A DNA stretch of 64,000 bases, taken from positions 10,362 through 74,361 of the forward strand of contig NZ_LSIF01000095.1 of assembly GCF_001556105.1 (NCBI RefSeq), in the 5' to 3' direction. The DNA is from Pseudoxanthomonas mexicana. Its GTDB lineage: Bacteria; Pseudomonadota; Gammaproteobacteria; Xanthomonadales; Xanthomonadaceae. Within the stretch, counting starts at the first letter, position 1. Each line of letters starts with the position of its first letter. A model generated the notes under the pieces. That model made no database searches and was not told the origin of the DNA. It was given only the letters and a program-made list of their open reading frames with translations. Positions 51,340 through 60,975 of this stretch are shown piece by piece. The position numbers and the translations under genes were made by a program.

Positions 51340-52419
51340 ATGCCGAAGCTGGACCGCTATCTCTTCCGGGAATTCACCCAGAGCTTCCTGGCCACCCTGA
51401 TCATCCTGCTGATGGTCAGCGTGGGCGGTGTGATGGCGGACCTGCTGGGCGGTGTGGCCAACGGCAGGGTGCCGGCACGCCTGCTGCTGTCCCAGCTGGG
51501 CCTGCAGTTCATCAGCTACATGCCTTACATCATCCCGCTGGCGCTGATGCTGGGGCTGCTGCTGGCGTTTTCCCGTCTGTACCGGGATTCGGAAATGTCG
51601 GTCCTGACCGCGGCTGGCATCGGCCCACGCCGCCTGCTGCGGCCATTGATGATGTTGGTGGTGCCGGTGGTGATCGCGGTCGGCCTGTGTTCGCTGTGGC
51701 TGGGTCCGTGGGCGCTGCGTACCGCGCAGACCATGCTGGAACATGCCAATCGCAGCCTGGTGGTGTCCGGGCTGGATGCGGGCAAGTTCACCGTGCTGTC
51801 CAGCGGCGCGGTGGTCTATGTCGGCACGCTGTCGCCCGATGGCACCAGGCTCGGCAAGGTGTTCATGCATCGTGCGAACGAGGGCCGGATCGACGTGGTG
51901 ACGGCGAAGTCCGGGCAGATGTTCTTCGAGGGCGAGCGCAACCGCTACCTGCGCCTGGACGATGGCTTCCGGGTCGAAGGCCCTGATGGTGCAGGCCTCG
52001 ATTACCGGTTGATCCGCTACAAGGCCAACGAGGTCGCGCTGCCGGACCGCGCCGATACCATGGACAGGGACGACCCCGAACTGCTGACGACCCCGCAGCT
52101 GCTGTCCGACCCGCGTCCGGACGCGAATGCCCAGCTCCATGCGCGGCTGACGCCGCCGTTGCTGGCGCTCGCGTTCGCACTGCTGACCCTGCCGCTGTCG
52201 CGCAGTTCGCCGCGGCAGGCGCGCTATGGGCGGGTGATGCTGGGCTTCCTGGCCTACCTGGTCGGCATCAGCCTGATGTTCAACGGCACCCAGTTGCTGG
52301 CCGACGGCAAGCTGCCCGGCATGGCGGGGCTGTGGTGGCTGACCCTGCCGCTGCTGGCCGCAGGCCTGTGGTTCTACCTGCGTGACGGCCAGCTGTCGCG
52401 GCCGGGGAGGCGCGCATGA
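51340..52419 (+). CDS. lptF: LPS export permease LptF
   Basis: One of two inner-membrane permeases that extract LPS for transport by LptB2FGCA. The 359-residue protein has an N-terminal coupling/TM segment LDRYLFREFTQSFLATLIILL, three helices, a central periplasmic beta-jellyroll (about 130-240), and three C-terminal helices (PPLLALAFALLTLPLSRSSPRQARYGR ...). A -10-like TACAAT lies at 51236. The stop overlaps lptG by four bases (ATGA). It serves the O-antigen-bearing LPS whose genes lie upstream in the window. Confidence 0.93.
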   Translation: MPKLDRYLFREFTQSFLATLIILLMVSVGGVMADLLGGVANGRVPARLLLSQLGLQFISYMPYIIPLALMLGLLLAFSRLYRDSEMSVLTAAGIGPRRLLRPLMMLVVPVVIAVGLCSLWLGPWALRTAQTMLEHANRSLVVSGLDAGKFTVLSSGAVVYVGTLSPDGTRLGKVFMHRANEGRIDVVTAKSGQMFFEGERNRYLRLDDGFRVEGPDGAGLDYRLIRYKANEVALPDRADTMDRDDPELLTTPQLLSDPRPDANAQLHARLTPPLLALAFALLTLPLSRSSPRQARYGRVMLGFLAYLVGISLMFNGTQLLADGKLPGMAGLWWLTLPLLAAGLWFYLRDGQLSRPGRRA

Positions 52420-53519
52420 GGCTGTTGCCCCGCCTGCACGACACCTATGTGGGACGGGTCGTCCTGGTCACGGTGCTGCTGACCTGGGCGGTGCTGGTCG
52501 GGCTGGACGTGGTGATGGCGCTGTCCGGCCAGATCGGAGACGTGGGGATCGGCAACTACACCTTCGGCCATGCGGTCGCCTGGGTGCTGTACACCGTGCC
52601 GCGCCGTGCCTACACGATGTTCCCCACCGCCGCCGTGATCGGCTCGCTGATGGGTCTGGGCCAACTGGCGGCCAGTTCCGAACTGACCGCGCTGCGCGCG
52701 CTTGGTCTGTCGAGGTCGCGTCTGAGTGTCTCGGTGGCTGCCGCGCTGGCGATCCTGACTGTGCTGATGGTGTTCAGCGGCGAGACGTTGGGCCCCTGGG
52801 GCCAGCGGCAGGCCGACGTGCTGAAAATGGCCGCGCGCACCGGCAACGTGGCGCTCGACCGCTACTCCGGCCTGTGGGCGCGGGAGGGCAACACGTTCCT
52901 GTACGCGCAGAGCGGCGAGGAGAAGGACCAGGGCGGCGGCAAGGTGTCGCTGCAACTGCGTGACGTGCGCCTGTACGAGCTGGCCGACGATGGCCGGCTG
53001 GCGTCCATCGCGCACGCCGCCACCGCCGAACACCAGGGCGGCTACTGGCTGCTGAAGAACGTGCGCCGCACTACCTTCAAGGAACGCTCGGCCGTGCAGA
53101 CGACCGTGCTGGGCGAGCGCTGGGAATCCGAGCTCGATGCGTCTGTGCTGTCGTCAAGCCTGGTGGGCGCGCGCAACATGCCCAGCCACGAATTGAGCCA
53201 GAACATCGACTACCGCAAGCGCAACGGCCTGGATGCGCGCGACTACGAGGACCAGTACTGGGCGCGCTGGTTCTATCCGATCAATGTGCTGGCGTTGTGC
53301 CTGGCCGCGATTCCGTTCGCCTTCGGCAGCCTGCGCAGCGGCGGCATGGGCAAGCGGTTGTTTCTCGGCATCGTGTTCGCGGTGGGCTTCTGGGTGCTGC
53401 AGACGATGTTCGTGCGGCTGGCCGGCGCGTTCCGGCTGGACTACCGCATCGCGTATGCGGTTCCACCCTTCGTCCTGCTGGGCATTTCCTGGCTGATGTT
53501 CCGGCGCAGGAGCCGCTGA
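52416..53519 (+). CDS. lptG: LPS export permease LptG
   Basis: Partner of LptF, 367 residues, same YjgP/YjgQ fold: LHDTYVGRVVLVTVLLTWAVLVGLD, PTAAVIGSLMGLGQLAASSELTALRALGLS, a periplasmic jellyroll (about 130-260), and three C-terminal helices with FRLDYRIAYAVPPFVLLGISWLMFRR. The E-L-T-A-L-R-A-x-G block is the coupling helix to LptB. Coupled to lptF. The next gene converges six bases away. Confidence 0.93.
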   Translation: MRLLPRLHDTYVGRVVLVTVLLTWAVLVGLDVVMALSGQIGDVGIGNYTFGHAVAWVLYTVPRRAYTMFPTAAVIGSLMGLGQLAASSELTALRALGLSRSRLSVSVAAALAILTVLMVFSGETLGPWGQRQADVLKMAARTGNVALDRYSGLWAREGNTFLYAQSGEEKDQGGGKVSLQLRDVRLYELADDGRLASIAHAATAEHQGGYWLLKNVRRTTFKERSAVQTTVLGERWESELDASVLSSSLVGARNMPSHELSQNIDYRKRNGLDARDYEDQYWARWFYPINVLALCLAAIPFAFGSLRSGGMGKRLFLGIVFAVGFWVLQTMFVRLAGAFRLDYRIAYAVPPFVLLGISWLMFRRRSR

Positions 53520-53525
53520 TGCCGG

Positions 53526-53996
53526 TCAGGCGCGCTTCGGCAGCCGGACCATCCGCGTGCCGCTGAAGCGGTCGTGGAAGGTCAGGCGGTCGCGATCCAG
53601 CCACGCCCACCAGAAACCCAGCCCGGCGGCCAGCGTCGACACCGTCGCCAGCGCATAGCGGCGCCAGAGCGTGGCGAGCGCGGGGGCGCTGCCATCGGGC
53701 GCGACGACCTTCAGTCGCCAGGGACGCATGCCCAGGGTCTGTCCGCCGCGGTGCCAGCTCAAGGTCGCGTATGCGCCCGCGACGCCCCAGCAGCAGAGCC
53801 ACAGCAGCCACCACATCAGGCTGTAGGGCTCGATGTTGTGGCGGACGTTGTCGCTGATCACGACGTCGACGAGGACGAACGGGATGGCCGCGGCGATCCA
53901 CATCGCCAGCACCGGCCAGACATCGTAGAGCAGCGCCAGCAGGCGCCAGCCGATCAGGGCGCGGCGTTTGTCGGGGGTAGGAGCGTGGTCCGTCAT
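53526..53996 (-). CDS. RDD-family membrane protein
   Basis: A 156-residue protein with three hydrophobic segments. GWRLLALLYDVWPVLAMWI (N-terminal; the usual R-x-x-A-x-x-D is present as RLLALLYD), HRGGQTLGMRPWRLKVV (the family GQTLGKRxxxLxVV block) and LTFHDRFSGTRMVRLP at the end define RDD. Function unknown. It converges on lptG. Confidence 0.85.
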   Translation of the reverse strand: MTDHAPTPDKRRALIGWRLLALLYDVWPVLAMWIAAAIPFVLVDVVISDNVRHNIEPYSLMWWLLWLCCWGVAGAYATLSWHRGGQTLGMRPWRLKVVAPDGSAPALATLWRRYALATVSTLAAGLGFWWAWLDRDRLTFHDRFSGTRMVRLPKRA

Positions 53997-54031
53997 CGCG
54001 ACAGGATACCGGCTAACCCTGGGCCGCCCGC

Positions 54032-54145
54032 TGTGGGAGCGACGTCAGTCGCGAATGCCGATCATCCCAGAGTGCAAGGAAGTGCCCTGCCCGAAGGCGT
54101 TATGCGCCGTCGCCGGCTCATTCCGCGACCGGCGTCGCTCCCACA
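54032..54145. repeat. Inverted repeat with TGTGGGAGCGAC arms
   Basis: Left arm TGTGGGAGCGACGTCAGTCG (54032-54051) and right arm ending GTCGCTCCCACA (54134-54145), with inner arms TCGCGA / CGCGAC, flank a 70-base centre in the gap between the divergent RDD and xerD genes. TGTGGGAGCGAC is a dispersed intergenic repeat arm in Xanthomonas, Stenotrophomonas and Pseudomonas. The xerD start is 31 bases beyond it. Confidence 0.7.
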
Positions 54146-54176
54146 TGACCGAGTGCGCTTCGCCTAAGCTTCCCGC

Positions 54177-55130
54177 ATGACCGCCCGCACGCCCGCCGAT
54201 CGCCGCCAGCAGGCGAACGCCCTGCCACCTGTCCCCGACACCGATGCCGTCGACATCGCGGCCTTCCTCGATGCGATCTGGGCCGAAAGCGGCCTTGCCC
54301 GACCCACGCTCGACAGCTATCGGCGCGACCTGGAAGGCGTTGCGCGCTGGCGGAACGGCCGCGACGGTGGCCTGGCGGCGACAGACCGTGCGGGCCTGTT
54401 CGACTACCTGGCCTGGCGCACGCGCGAAGGCTATTCGCCGCGAAGCAATGCGCGCCTGTTGTCCACGCTGCGCGCCTTCTTCGCCCATCGCCTGCGCGGT
54501 GGCCAGCGTCGCGACGATCCCACCGCGCTGCTCGATCCGCCCCGCCTGCCGCGGTCGTTGCCGAAGGCGCTGGCGGAAACCGAGATCGACGCGCTGCTGG
54601 CTGCGCCGGACGTCGCCACGCCGCTGGGCCTGCGGGATCGCGCGATGCTGGAGCTGATGTACGCCGCCGGCCTGCGCGTCAGCGAACTGGTCACGTTGCC
54701 GGCGACGGCGGTCAACCTGAGGCAGGGCGTGTTGCGCGTTACCGGCAAGGGCAGCAAGGACCGGCTGGTGCCGTTGGGCGAAGAGTCGCAGCACTGGCTG
54801 GAAACCTACCTGGCGCAGTCGCGGCCGGCGCTGGCAGGCAAGCGCAGCGTGCCGTTCCTGTTCGTCGGCGCCACCGCCGAGCCGCCGAGCCGGCAACAGT
54901 TCTGGGCCCTGGTGAAGCGCTATGCGGTGATCGCCGCTATCGATCCCGTCCGGATCAGCCCGCACGGCCTGCGGCATAGTTTCGCCACCCACCTGCTGAA
55001 CCGTGGCGCCGACCTGCGAGCCCTGCAACTGTTGCTGGGGCACAGCTCCCTGTCGACCACGCAGATCTATACGCTGGTCGCGCGCGAGCACCTGAAACAG
55101 CTGCATGGGCGCCATCATCCGCGCGCGTGA
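54177..55130 (+). CDS. xerD: Site-specific tyrosine recombinase XerD
   Basis: XerD acts with XerC at dif to resolve chromosome dimers. The 317-residue product has an N-terminal SAM-like DNA-binding domain (about 25-110, [23 protein letters not shown]) and the catalytic residues R167 (AGLRVSEL), K191 (TGKGSKDR), H263 and R266 ([12 protein letters not shown]), H289 ([10 protein letters not shown]) and Y298 (TQIYT). Length is a little above E. coli XerD (298). The [20 protein letters not shown] end is XerD-like. Confidence 0.92.
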   Translation: MTARTPADRRQQANALPPVPDTDAVDIAAFLDAIWAESGLARPTLDSYRRDLEGVARWRNGRDGGLAATDRAGLFDYLAWRTREGYSPRSNARLLSTLRAFFAHRLRGGQRRDDPTALLDPPRLPRSLPKALAETEIDALLAAPDVATPLGLRDRAMLELMYAAGLRVSELVTLPATAVNLRQGVLRVTGKGSKDRLVPLGEESQHWLETYLAQSRPALAGKRSVPFLFVGATAEPPSRQQFWALVKRYAVIAAIDPVRISPHGLRHSFATHLLNRGADLRALQLLLGHSSLSTTQIYTLVAREHLKQLHGRHHPRA

Positions 55131-55228
55131 ACCACGTCACGCTGGTGGATGGTTAAGCCGCCCCGACACCGCCCTGTGCCAGAATCGCGGCCTGTTCCTG
55201 CCAGCCAGCCGCCCTGCGGCCTATCCGG

Positions 55229-56080
55229 ATGACCTTGATGCCCCGTCTGATCACCGCCGCCCTGTTGGGCGCCCTGAGCCTGAGCGCCTGCGCGCAGGCC
55301 CCCCAGCCGCCCGCGAAGGATACGGATACGGCCGCCGCCACGGCCGCTGCGCCAGCGCCGCAGCTGAAGCCGGGCCAGGGCGCGACCCCGGACGAGCGTG
55401 CCCGTTCCGCCGTGGCACAGCTCAATCCGCGGGCCAAGGTCGACTACGTGGGTGCCGCACCGCTGCCCGGCTTCCGCGAGGTGATCGCCGGCGGACAACT
55501 GCTCTACATCAGCGACGATGGCCGTTACCTGATGCAGGGCACCGTGCTCGACCTGCAGCGGCAGGAAGACGTGATGCAGAACAGCGTCGCCCTGGCGCAG
55601 TACCGCACCACGCTGATCGCCACCATTCCGCACAGCGAGAAAATCGTCTTCGCGCCGCCGAACGCCAAGTACACCGTCACGGTGTTTACCGATATCGCAT
55701 GCGGTTACTGCCGCAAGCTGCACGAGGAAATCGCCGAGATCAACCGCCAGGGCATCGCGGTGGAGTACCTCGCGTTCCCGCGCATGGGCCTGGGCAGCCA
55801 GGACCACAAGGACATGATTTCCGTCTGGTGCGCCCCGGATCGCAAGCGCGCGCTGACCGACGCCAAGGCCGGCAAGTCGATCCCGTCGCGCGACTGCAAG
55901 AACCCGGTGACGATGGAGTACGACGTCGGCCAGCGCGTCGGCGTGAGCGGCACCCCGGCCATCTTCTCGACCGAGGGCATCCAGCTGGGCGGCTACCTGC
56001 CCCCGGCCGCCCTGCGGGCCAAGCTGGATGAACTGGCCGCCAAAAAGGCCCCGGCTGCTGCTGCCGGCGCCGCGCCCTGA
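55229..56080 (+). CDS. dsbC: DsbC-type disulfide isomerase with lipoprotein signal
   Basis: Periplasmic isomerase of the DsbC/DsbG family, 283 residues. It has a dimerisation domain (about 60-130: [21 protein letters not shown] ... [19 protein letters not shown]) and a thioredoxin domain with active site CGYC (158-161) in [15 protein letters not shown], then the cis-Pro [12 protein letters not shown]. Unlike E. coli DsbC it has a lipobox, LSAC (Cys 21), so it is probably lipid-anchored. A Pro/Ala-rich linker (about 25-55) separates anchor and domain. An ATG three codons in (55238) is an alternative. Confidence 0.88.
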   Translation: MTLMPRLITAALLGALSLSACAQAPQPPAKDTDTAAATAAAPAPQLKPGQGATPDERARSAVAQLNPRAKVDYVGAAPLPGFREVIAGGQLLYISDDGRYLMQGTVLDLQRQEDVMQNSVALAQYRTTLIATIPHSEKIVFAPPNAKYTVTVFTDIACGYCRKLHEEIAEINRQGIAVEYLAFPRMGLGSQDHKDMISVWCAPDRKRALTDAKAGKSIPSRDCKNPVTMEYDVGQRVGVSGTPAIFSTEGIQLGGYLPPAALRAKLDELAAKKAPAAAAGAAP

Positions 56081-56086
56081 CCCGAA

Positions 56087-56111
56087 CGAAGCCGGCCCCG
56101 CGCCGGCTTCG
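56087..56111. terminator. Hairpin between dsbC and purL
   Basis: Ten-base-pair stem CGAAGCCGGC (56087-56096) / GCCGGCTTCG (56102-56111) with a five-base loop, six bases past the dsbC stop. It ends just before the purL -10 TACAAT (56113-56118), so termination and the purL promoter region overlap. No T run follows. Confidence 0.65.
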
Positions 56112-56112
56112 C

Positions 56113-56118
56113 TACAAT
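56113..56118 (+). promoter_or_regulatory. -10 element of purL
   Basis: TACAAT 43 bases before the purL ATG. The -35 position falls inside the hairpin 56087-56111 and shows no match to TTGACA, so the promoter may need an activator or be weak. No PurR-like operator was recognised. Confidence 0.5.
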
Positions 56119-56160
56119 AGCGGGCCCCGTCCTGACGGCACGCCCCCCACGGTTCCGGAC

Positions 56161-59100
56161 ATGATCGTCCTCGAAGGCCAATCGGCCTTGTCGCACTTCC
56201 GCCGCGCGCGGCTCGAATCCAAGCTCCAGTCCCTCGCTCCCCACGTCCGCGTCCTTGGCGCCTGGCACGTCTATTTCGTCGAAGCCGAGGCCGGCGCCAC
56301 GCCGGACCTGGCCACGCTGCGCCGCATCCTGCAGGCCGGCGACCAGGACGGTGCGCTGGCCGACGGTGCGGTCTCGCGCTTCGTCACCCCGCGCCTGGGC
56401 ACGCTGTCGCCGTGGGCCAGCAAGGCCACCGAACTGCTGCGTGGTGCCGGCCAGCCGGTGAAGCGCGTCGAGCGCGGCCTGCGCATCGACCTGCAAGGCT
56501 GGGATGACGCGCAGCCGGCGCTGGTGAAGGCACTGCACGACCCGATGACGCAATCGCTGCTGACCACGCGCGAGCAGGCCTCGGCATTGTTCACCGCGCC
56601 GACGCGCGGCGAACTCGAGCGCATCCCGCTGGCGCAGCTTGAAGCGGCCAACAGCCGCCTCGGGCTGGCGCTGGCCGACGACGAGATCGACTACCTGCGC
56701 ACGCGCTACAGCGAACTCGGTCGCGATCCGTCGGACGTCGAACTGATGATGTTCGCGCAGGCGAACTCCGAGCATTGCCGCCACAAGATCTTCAACGCCA
56801 GCTGGACCATCGACGGCAAGGACCAGGACCGTTCCCTGTTCCGGATGATCAAGCACACGCATGCACAGACGCCGGAGCACACGCTCAGCGCGTACAGCGA
56901 CAACGCGGCGGTGGTGGAGGGTTATCCGGCGGCGCGCTTCCGTCCCGACGGCAGCGGCCAGTACCGCATCGAGGCGACGCTGGATTCGGCGTTCTGCATC
57001 AAGGTCGAGACGCACAACCATCCGACCGCGATCGCGCCGTTCCCCGGCGCCAGCACCGGTGCCGGCGGCGAGATCCGCGACGAGGGCGCGACCGGCCGCG
57101 GCGGCAAGCCGAAGGCCGGCCTGACCGGCTTCTCGGTCTCGCACCTGCGCATCCCGACGCTGCCGCAGCCGTGGGAGGCGCCGCGCGCGCTGAACCCGCG
57201 CATGGCGCCGGCGCTGGAGATCATGCTCGATGGCCCGCTCGGCGGCGCGGCGTTCAACAACGAATTCGGTCGCCCGAACCTGCTGGGCTACTTCCGCAGC
57301 TTCGAGCTGCCCGAAGGTGCCGGCCTGACCCGCGCCTACGACAAGCCGATCATGCTGGCTGGTGGCCTGGGCGCGATCGACCGCATCCAGGTGGAGAAGA
57401 AGACGCTGTCCGCTGGCGACGCGGTGATCGTGCTCGGCGGCCCGGCGATGCTGATCGGCCTGGGCGGTGGTGCGGCCAGTTCGGTCGCCTCCGGCGAAAG
57501 CGCCGAGGAACTCGATTTCGCCAGCGTGCAGCGCGACAACCCGGAAATGGAGCGCCGCTGCCAGGAGGTCATCGACCGCTGCGTGGCGATGGGCGACGAC
57601 AATCCCATCCTCTGGTTCCACGATGTCGGCGCGGGCGGCCTGTCCAATGCGATCCCGGAGTTGCTGCACGACTCCGGCGTGGGCGGCGTGATCGACCTGG
57701 CCAAGGTGCCCAGCGACGATCCCTCGCTGTCGCCGATGCAGCTGTGGTGCAACGAATCGCAGGAGCGCTATGTGCTCGGCGTGCCGCAGGCGCGGCTGGC
57801 CGAGTTCGCCGCCCTGTGCGAACGCGAGCGCTGCCCATTCGCCGCCGTCGGCGTGGCGACCAAGGAAGAACACCTGGTGGTCGCCTACGGCGCCACGCCG
57901 GGCAACATCCCGGCCGATGCGCCGATCGACCTGCCGATGGACGTGCTGTTCGGCAAGGCGCCGAAGATGCACCGCGACACCGCGCATCCGGCCGCACCGC
58001 AGTGGCCGTCCTTGCAGACCGCCGCGCTCGACCTGCGCGAAGCCGGCCTGCGCGTGCTCGCGCATCCGACCGTCGCGTCCAAGCAGTTCCTCATCACCAT
58101 CGGCGACCGCAGCGTCGGCGGCCTGACCGCGCGCGACCAGATGGTGGGCCCGTGGCAGATGCCGGTCGCCGACTGCGCCATCACGCTGAGTGGCTACGAA
58201 GGCTTCGTTGGCGAGGCGATGGCGATCGGTGAGCGCACGCCGCTGGCGTTGCTCGATGCCGCCGCCGCCGCCCGCATGGCGGTGGGCGAGGCGATCACCA
58301 ACCTGTGCGCCGCACCGGTCGAATCGCTGCACAGGGTCAAGCTGTCCGCCAACTGGATGGCCGCCTGTGGTCATCCGGGAGAAGACGCGCGGCTGTTCGA
58401 TGCGGTGAAGGCCGTCGGCATGGAGCTGTGCCCGGAACTGGACATCAGCATTCCGGTGGGCAAGGACTCGCTGTCGATGCAGGCGCAATGGCACAGCGAT
58501 GGCCAGGCACAGAAATCGGTGTCGCCGGTGTCGCTGATCATCAGCGCGTTCGCACCGGTCACCGACGTGCGCCAGCAGCTCACGCCGCTGCTGTCGCGCG
58601 ATGACGACAGCGAGCTGTGGCTGATCGGCCTCGGCGCCGGCAAGAAGCGCCTCGGCGGTTCGGTGCTGGCGCAGGTCTACCCGCAGTCCGGTGGCGAAGG
58701 TCCGTGGCCCGCGTTCGCCGGCGACGACCGCGAGGAGAGCGTGCCGGACCTCGACGATCCGCAGCGCCTGCGCGACTTCTTCCACCTGATCGCCGATGCG
58801 CGCGAATCCGGCCTGCTGCTGGCCTATCACGACCGCAGCGACGGCGGCGCCTTCGCCGCGCTGTGCGAAATGGCGTTCGCCTCGCATCGCGGCCTGGACA
58901 TCAACCTCGACGGCTGGGGTGACGACGCGTTCCGCACGCTGTTCGCCGAAGAACTCGGTGCGGTGGTGCAGGTGGCCGACGAGGACCGCGCCGCGTTCGC
59001 CGACCTGGTCGAACGCCATGCGCTCACCGAATGCGCACAGCGCATCGCACGCCCGACCACCGCATCGGTGGTGCGTGTGCAGCAGGATGGCGACGTGCTG

Positions 59101-60057
59101 GCGGAATGGCGCTGGGAAGAACTGTTCGATGCCTGGTGGTCTGTCACGCACGCCATGCAGAAACTGCGCGACAACCCCGACGCCGCCGACCAGGAGCACG
59201 ACACCGCGCGCCAGTTCGGCCGCACCGGCCTGAAGCCGAAGCTCTCGTTCGATGCCGGCGACGACATCGCGGCGCCGTTCATCGCCACCGGCAAGCGGCC
59301 GAAGGTCGCGATCCTGCGCGAGCAGGGCGTCAACGGCCAGATCGAGATGGCGTCGGCGTTCGCGCGCGCCGGCTTCGATGCCTTCGACGTGCACATGAGC
59401 GACCTGATCAGCGGCCGCGTCGCACTCGACGGCTTCAGCGGCATTGCCGCCTGCGGCGGCTTCAGCTACGGCGACGTGCTGGGCGCAGGCCGGGGCTGGG
59501 CGACCTCGATCCTCGAACGCAGCGCGTTGCGCGATGCCTTCGCGGCGTTCTTCGCGCGGTCGGACACGTTCTCGCTGGGCGTCTGCAATGGCTGCCAGAT
59601 GATGAGCCAGCTGAAGGACATCATCCCCGGGGCGCAGCACTGGCCGCAGTTCCTGCGCAACCAGAGCGAGCAGTTCGAGGCGCGCGTGGCGCTGCTGGAA
59701 GTGCAGGAATCGCCGTCGGTGTTCTTCCGTGGCATGGCCGGCTCGCGCATCCCGGTCGCGGTGGCGCATGGCGAAGGCCGCGCGTCGTTCGCCGGTGCGG
59801 TCGACCAGGCGGCTGCGCGCGTGGCGCTCCGCTACGTGGATGGCGACGGTGCGGTGGCCATGACCTATCCGCTCAATCCGAACGGCTCGCCCGACGGCAT
59901 CACCGGCCTGACCAGCGACGACGGTCGCGCGACGATCCTGATGCCGCATCCGGAACGCACGCCGCGCAGCGCCAACCACAGCTGGCACCCGGCCGGCTGG
60001 CCGGACGATTCGCCGTGGCTGCGCATGTTCCGCAACGCGCGGGTCTGGGTGGGTTAG
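56161..60057 (+). CDS. purL: Phosphoribosylformylglycinamidine synthase
   Basis: Large single-chain PurL of purine synthesis (FGAR to FGAM with glutamine). The 1298-residue protein has an N-terminal PurS-like domain ([17 protein letters not shown]), the linker, two AIRS-type halves with [29 protein letters not shown] (about 280-310) and [11 protein letters not shown], and a C-terminal glutamine amidotransferase with Cys in [13 protein letters not shown] and His in PHPERTPRS. Length matches the gammaproteobacterial type (about 1295). The start [18 protein letters not shown] matches the conserved N-terminus. A strong terminator follows. Confidence 0.97.
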   Translation: MIVLEGQSALSHFRRARLESKLQSLAPHVRVLGAWHVYFVEAEAGATPDLATLRRILQAGDQDGALADGAVSRFVTPRLGTLSPWASKATELLRGAGQPVKRVERGLRIDLQGWDDAQPALVKALHDPMTQSLLTTREQASALFTAPTRGELERIPLAQLEAANSRLGLALADDEIDYLRTRYSELGRDPSDVELMMFAQANSEHCRHKIFNASWTIDGKDQDRSLFRMIKHTHAQTPEHTLSAYSDNAAVVEGYPAARFRPDGSGQYRIEATLDSAFCIKVETHNHPTAIAPFPGASTGAGGEIRDEGATGRGGKPKAGLTGFSVSHLRIPTLPQPWEAPRALNPRMAPALEIMLDGPLGGAAFNNEFGRPNLLGYFRSFELPEGAGLTRAYDKPIMLAGGLGAIDRIQVEKKTLSAGDAVIVLGGPAMLIGLGGGAASSVASGESAEELDFASVQRDNPEMERRCQEVIDRCVAMGDDNPILWFHDVGAGGLSNAIPELLHDSGVGGVIDLAKVPSDDPSLSPMQLWCNESQERYVLGVPQARLAEFAALCERERCPFAAVGVATKEEHLVVAYGATPGNIPADAPIDLPMDVLFGKAPKMHRDTAHPAAPQWPSLQTAALDLREAGLRVLAHPTVASKQFLITIGDRSVGGLTARDQMVGPWQMPVADCAITLSGYEGFVGEAMAIGERTPLALLDAAAAARMAVGEAITNLCAAPVESLHRVKLSANWMAACGHPGEDARLFDAVKAVGMELCPELDISIPVGKDSLSMQAQWHSDGQAQKSVSPVSLIISAFAPVTDVRQQLTPLLSRDDDSELWLIGLGAGKKRLGGSVLAQVYPQSGGEGPWPAFAGDDREESVPDLDDPQRLRDFFHLIADARESGLLLAYHDRSDGGAFAALCEMAFASHRGLDINLDGWGDDAFRTLFAEELGAVVQVADEDRAAFADLVERHALTECAQRIARPTTASVVRVQQDGDVLAEWRWEELFDAWWSVTHAMQKLRDNPDAADQEHDTARQFGRTGLKPKLSFDAGDDIAAPFIATGKRPKVAILREQGVNGQIEMASAFARAGFDAFDVHMSDLISGRVALDGFSGIAACGGFSYGDVLGAGRGWATSILERSALRDAFAAFFARSDTFSLGVCNGCQMMSQLKDIIPGAQHWPQFLRNQSEQFEARVALLEVQESPSVFFRGMAGSRIPVAVAHGEGRASFAGAVDQAAARVALRYVDGDGAVAMTYPLNPNGSPDGITGLTSDDGRATILMPHPERTPRSANHSWHPAGWPDDSPWLRMFRNARVWVG

Positions 60058-60084
60058 ACGCTCGCGTTTCGCCACTGCGATCCG

Positions 60085-60121
60085 GCGGGGGAAGACGTGC
60101 GTCTTCCCCCGCTTTGTTTTT
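60085..60121 (+). terminator. Intrinsic terminator of purL
   Basis: Twelve-base-pair perfect stem GCGGGGGAAGAC (60085-60096) / GTCTTCCCCCGC (60101-60112), GTGC loop, then a T-rich tail TTTGTTTTT. A textbook Rho-independent terminator. Confidence 0.93.
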
Positions 60122-60171
60122 GCGGCGACGGTTCGGTACCGTCGCATGATCGGGTCAGGGAGGAGCGCGGC

Positions 60172-60912
60172 ATGGGTTGGCTGGACCGTTTCAGGAAGCG
60201 GGGAAGCATCGTCACCCCGGCATCGGGGCCGGTCGCGGGTAGCGACGCACCCGGTAACGCGATGCCGCCCGATTTCAGGCTGCCGGCCTCGTTGGGGTTG
60301 CAGGACGGCGTCGAGGCCGAGCTCCGCGAGCGCGCGTGGCAATGGGTCGCGCGCGGCGACGATGACGCCGGTTCGTTCGTGGAGTGCATGGAGGACGACA
60401 TCAGCGAGTGGAACCTCGACGAGGCCACCGTCGAAGCGGCGTTCGCTGCCGTCGCCGCAGCGAGGCGGGCCCAGCAGTCGCGGTGGCCGCCGGACGCGAA
60501 GACAGCGCTCACGCGTGCGTTCGAAGCGCTGGCCGGCCGCGGCATCGTGGCGCGCGAGCATTTCAGCTGCTGCGGCACCTGCGCATCCGGCGAGATCTTC
60601 GACGAGCGCGACGACAGCCGCACCTGGCGTGGCTACGTCTATTACCACCAGCAGGACACGGATCGGCTGATCGAGGACCGCAGCACGTACATCGGCTACG
60701 GAGCGTTCCTGGACGCATGGACCACGGAAGCCGAATGGAAGGCACTGCCGGAGGCGGAGCGGGAGCGCCGCCATGCGCAGATCGTGACGTCGCTGATGCG
60801 GGACGAGGTGATTCCCGTGCTGGAAGCCCATGGGGCCACGGTCGTCTGGGACGGCGACCTGGGCACGCGCATCCATCTGGCCAACGTGGATTATCTGGTC
60901 CGTCTTCCGTAA
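60172..60912 (+). CDS. DUF6891-like protein
   Basis: A 246-residue soluble protein without signal or membrane segment. The core has EHFSCCGTCASGEIFDE (about 131-147), WRGYVYYHQQDTDRL, IGYGAF and HGATVVWDGDLGTRIHLANVDYLV at the end, a pattern I associate with DUF6891 proteins; function unknown. The CC-x-x-C group could bind a metal. The start MGWLDRFRKRG is fixed by AGGGAGGAG before it, so upstream in-frame codons are not used. Confidence 0.62.
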   Translation: MGWLDRFRKRGSIVTPASGPVAGSDAPGNAMPPDFRLPASLGLQDGVEAELRERAWQWVARGDDDAGSFVECMEDDISEWNLDEATVEAAFAAVAAARRAQQSRWPPDAKTALTRAFEALAGRGIVAREHFSCCGTCASGEIFDERDDSRTWRGYVYYHQQDTDRLIEDRSTYIGYGAFLDAWTTEAEWKALPEAERERRHAQIVTSLMRDEVIPVLEAHGATVVWDGDLGTRIHLANVDYLVRLP

Positions 60913-60975
60913 CGCCCGGGCGACGGGATGCTGCCGACCGACCTGTTAAAGTCGGGCACCCGAAGGAGGCCTCAC

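Noticed and set aside
54177..55130. XerD as a mobile-element integrase
   Set aside because: Sequence has chromosomal XerD motifs, no cargo or attachment repeats nearby, and stands between housekeeping genes.
55993..60876. 1627-codon minus-strand frame opposite purL
   Set aside because: Typical antisense frame of a high-GC gene; Arg/His/Gln-rich composition without motifs; purL is unambiguous.
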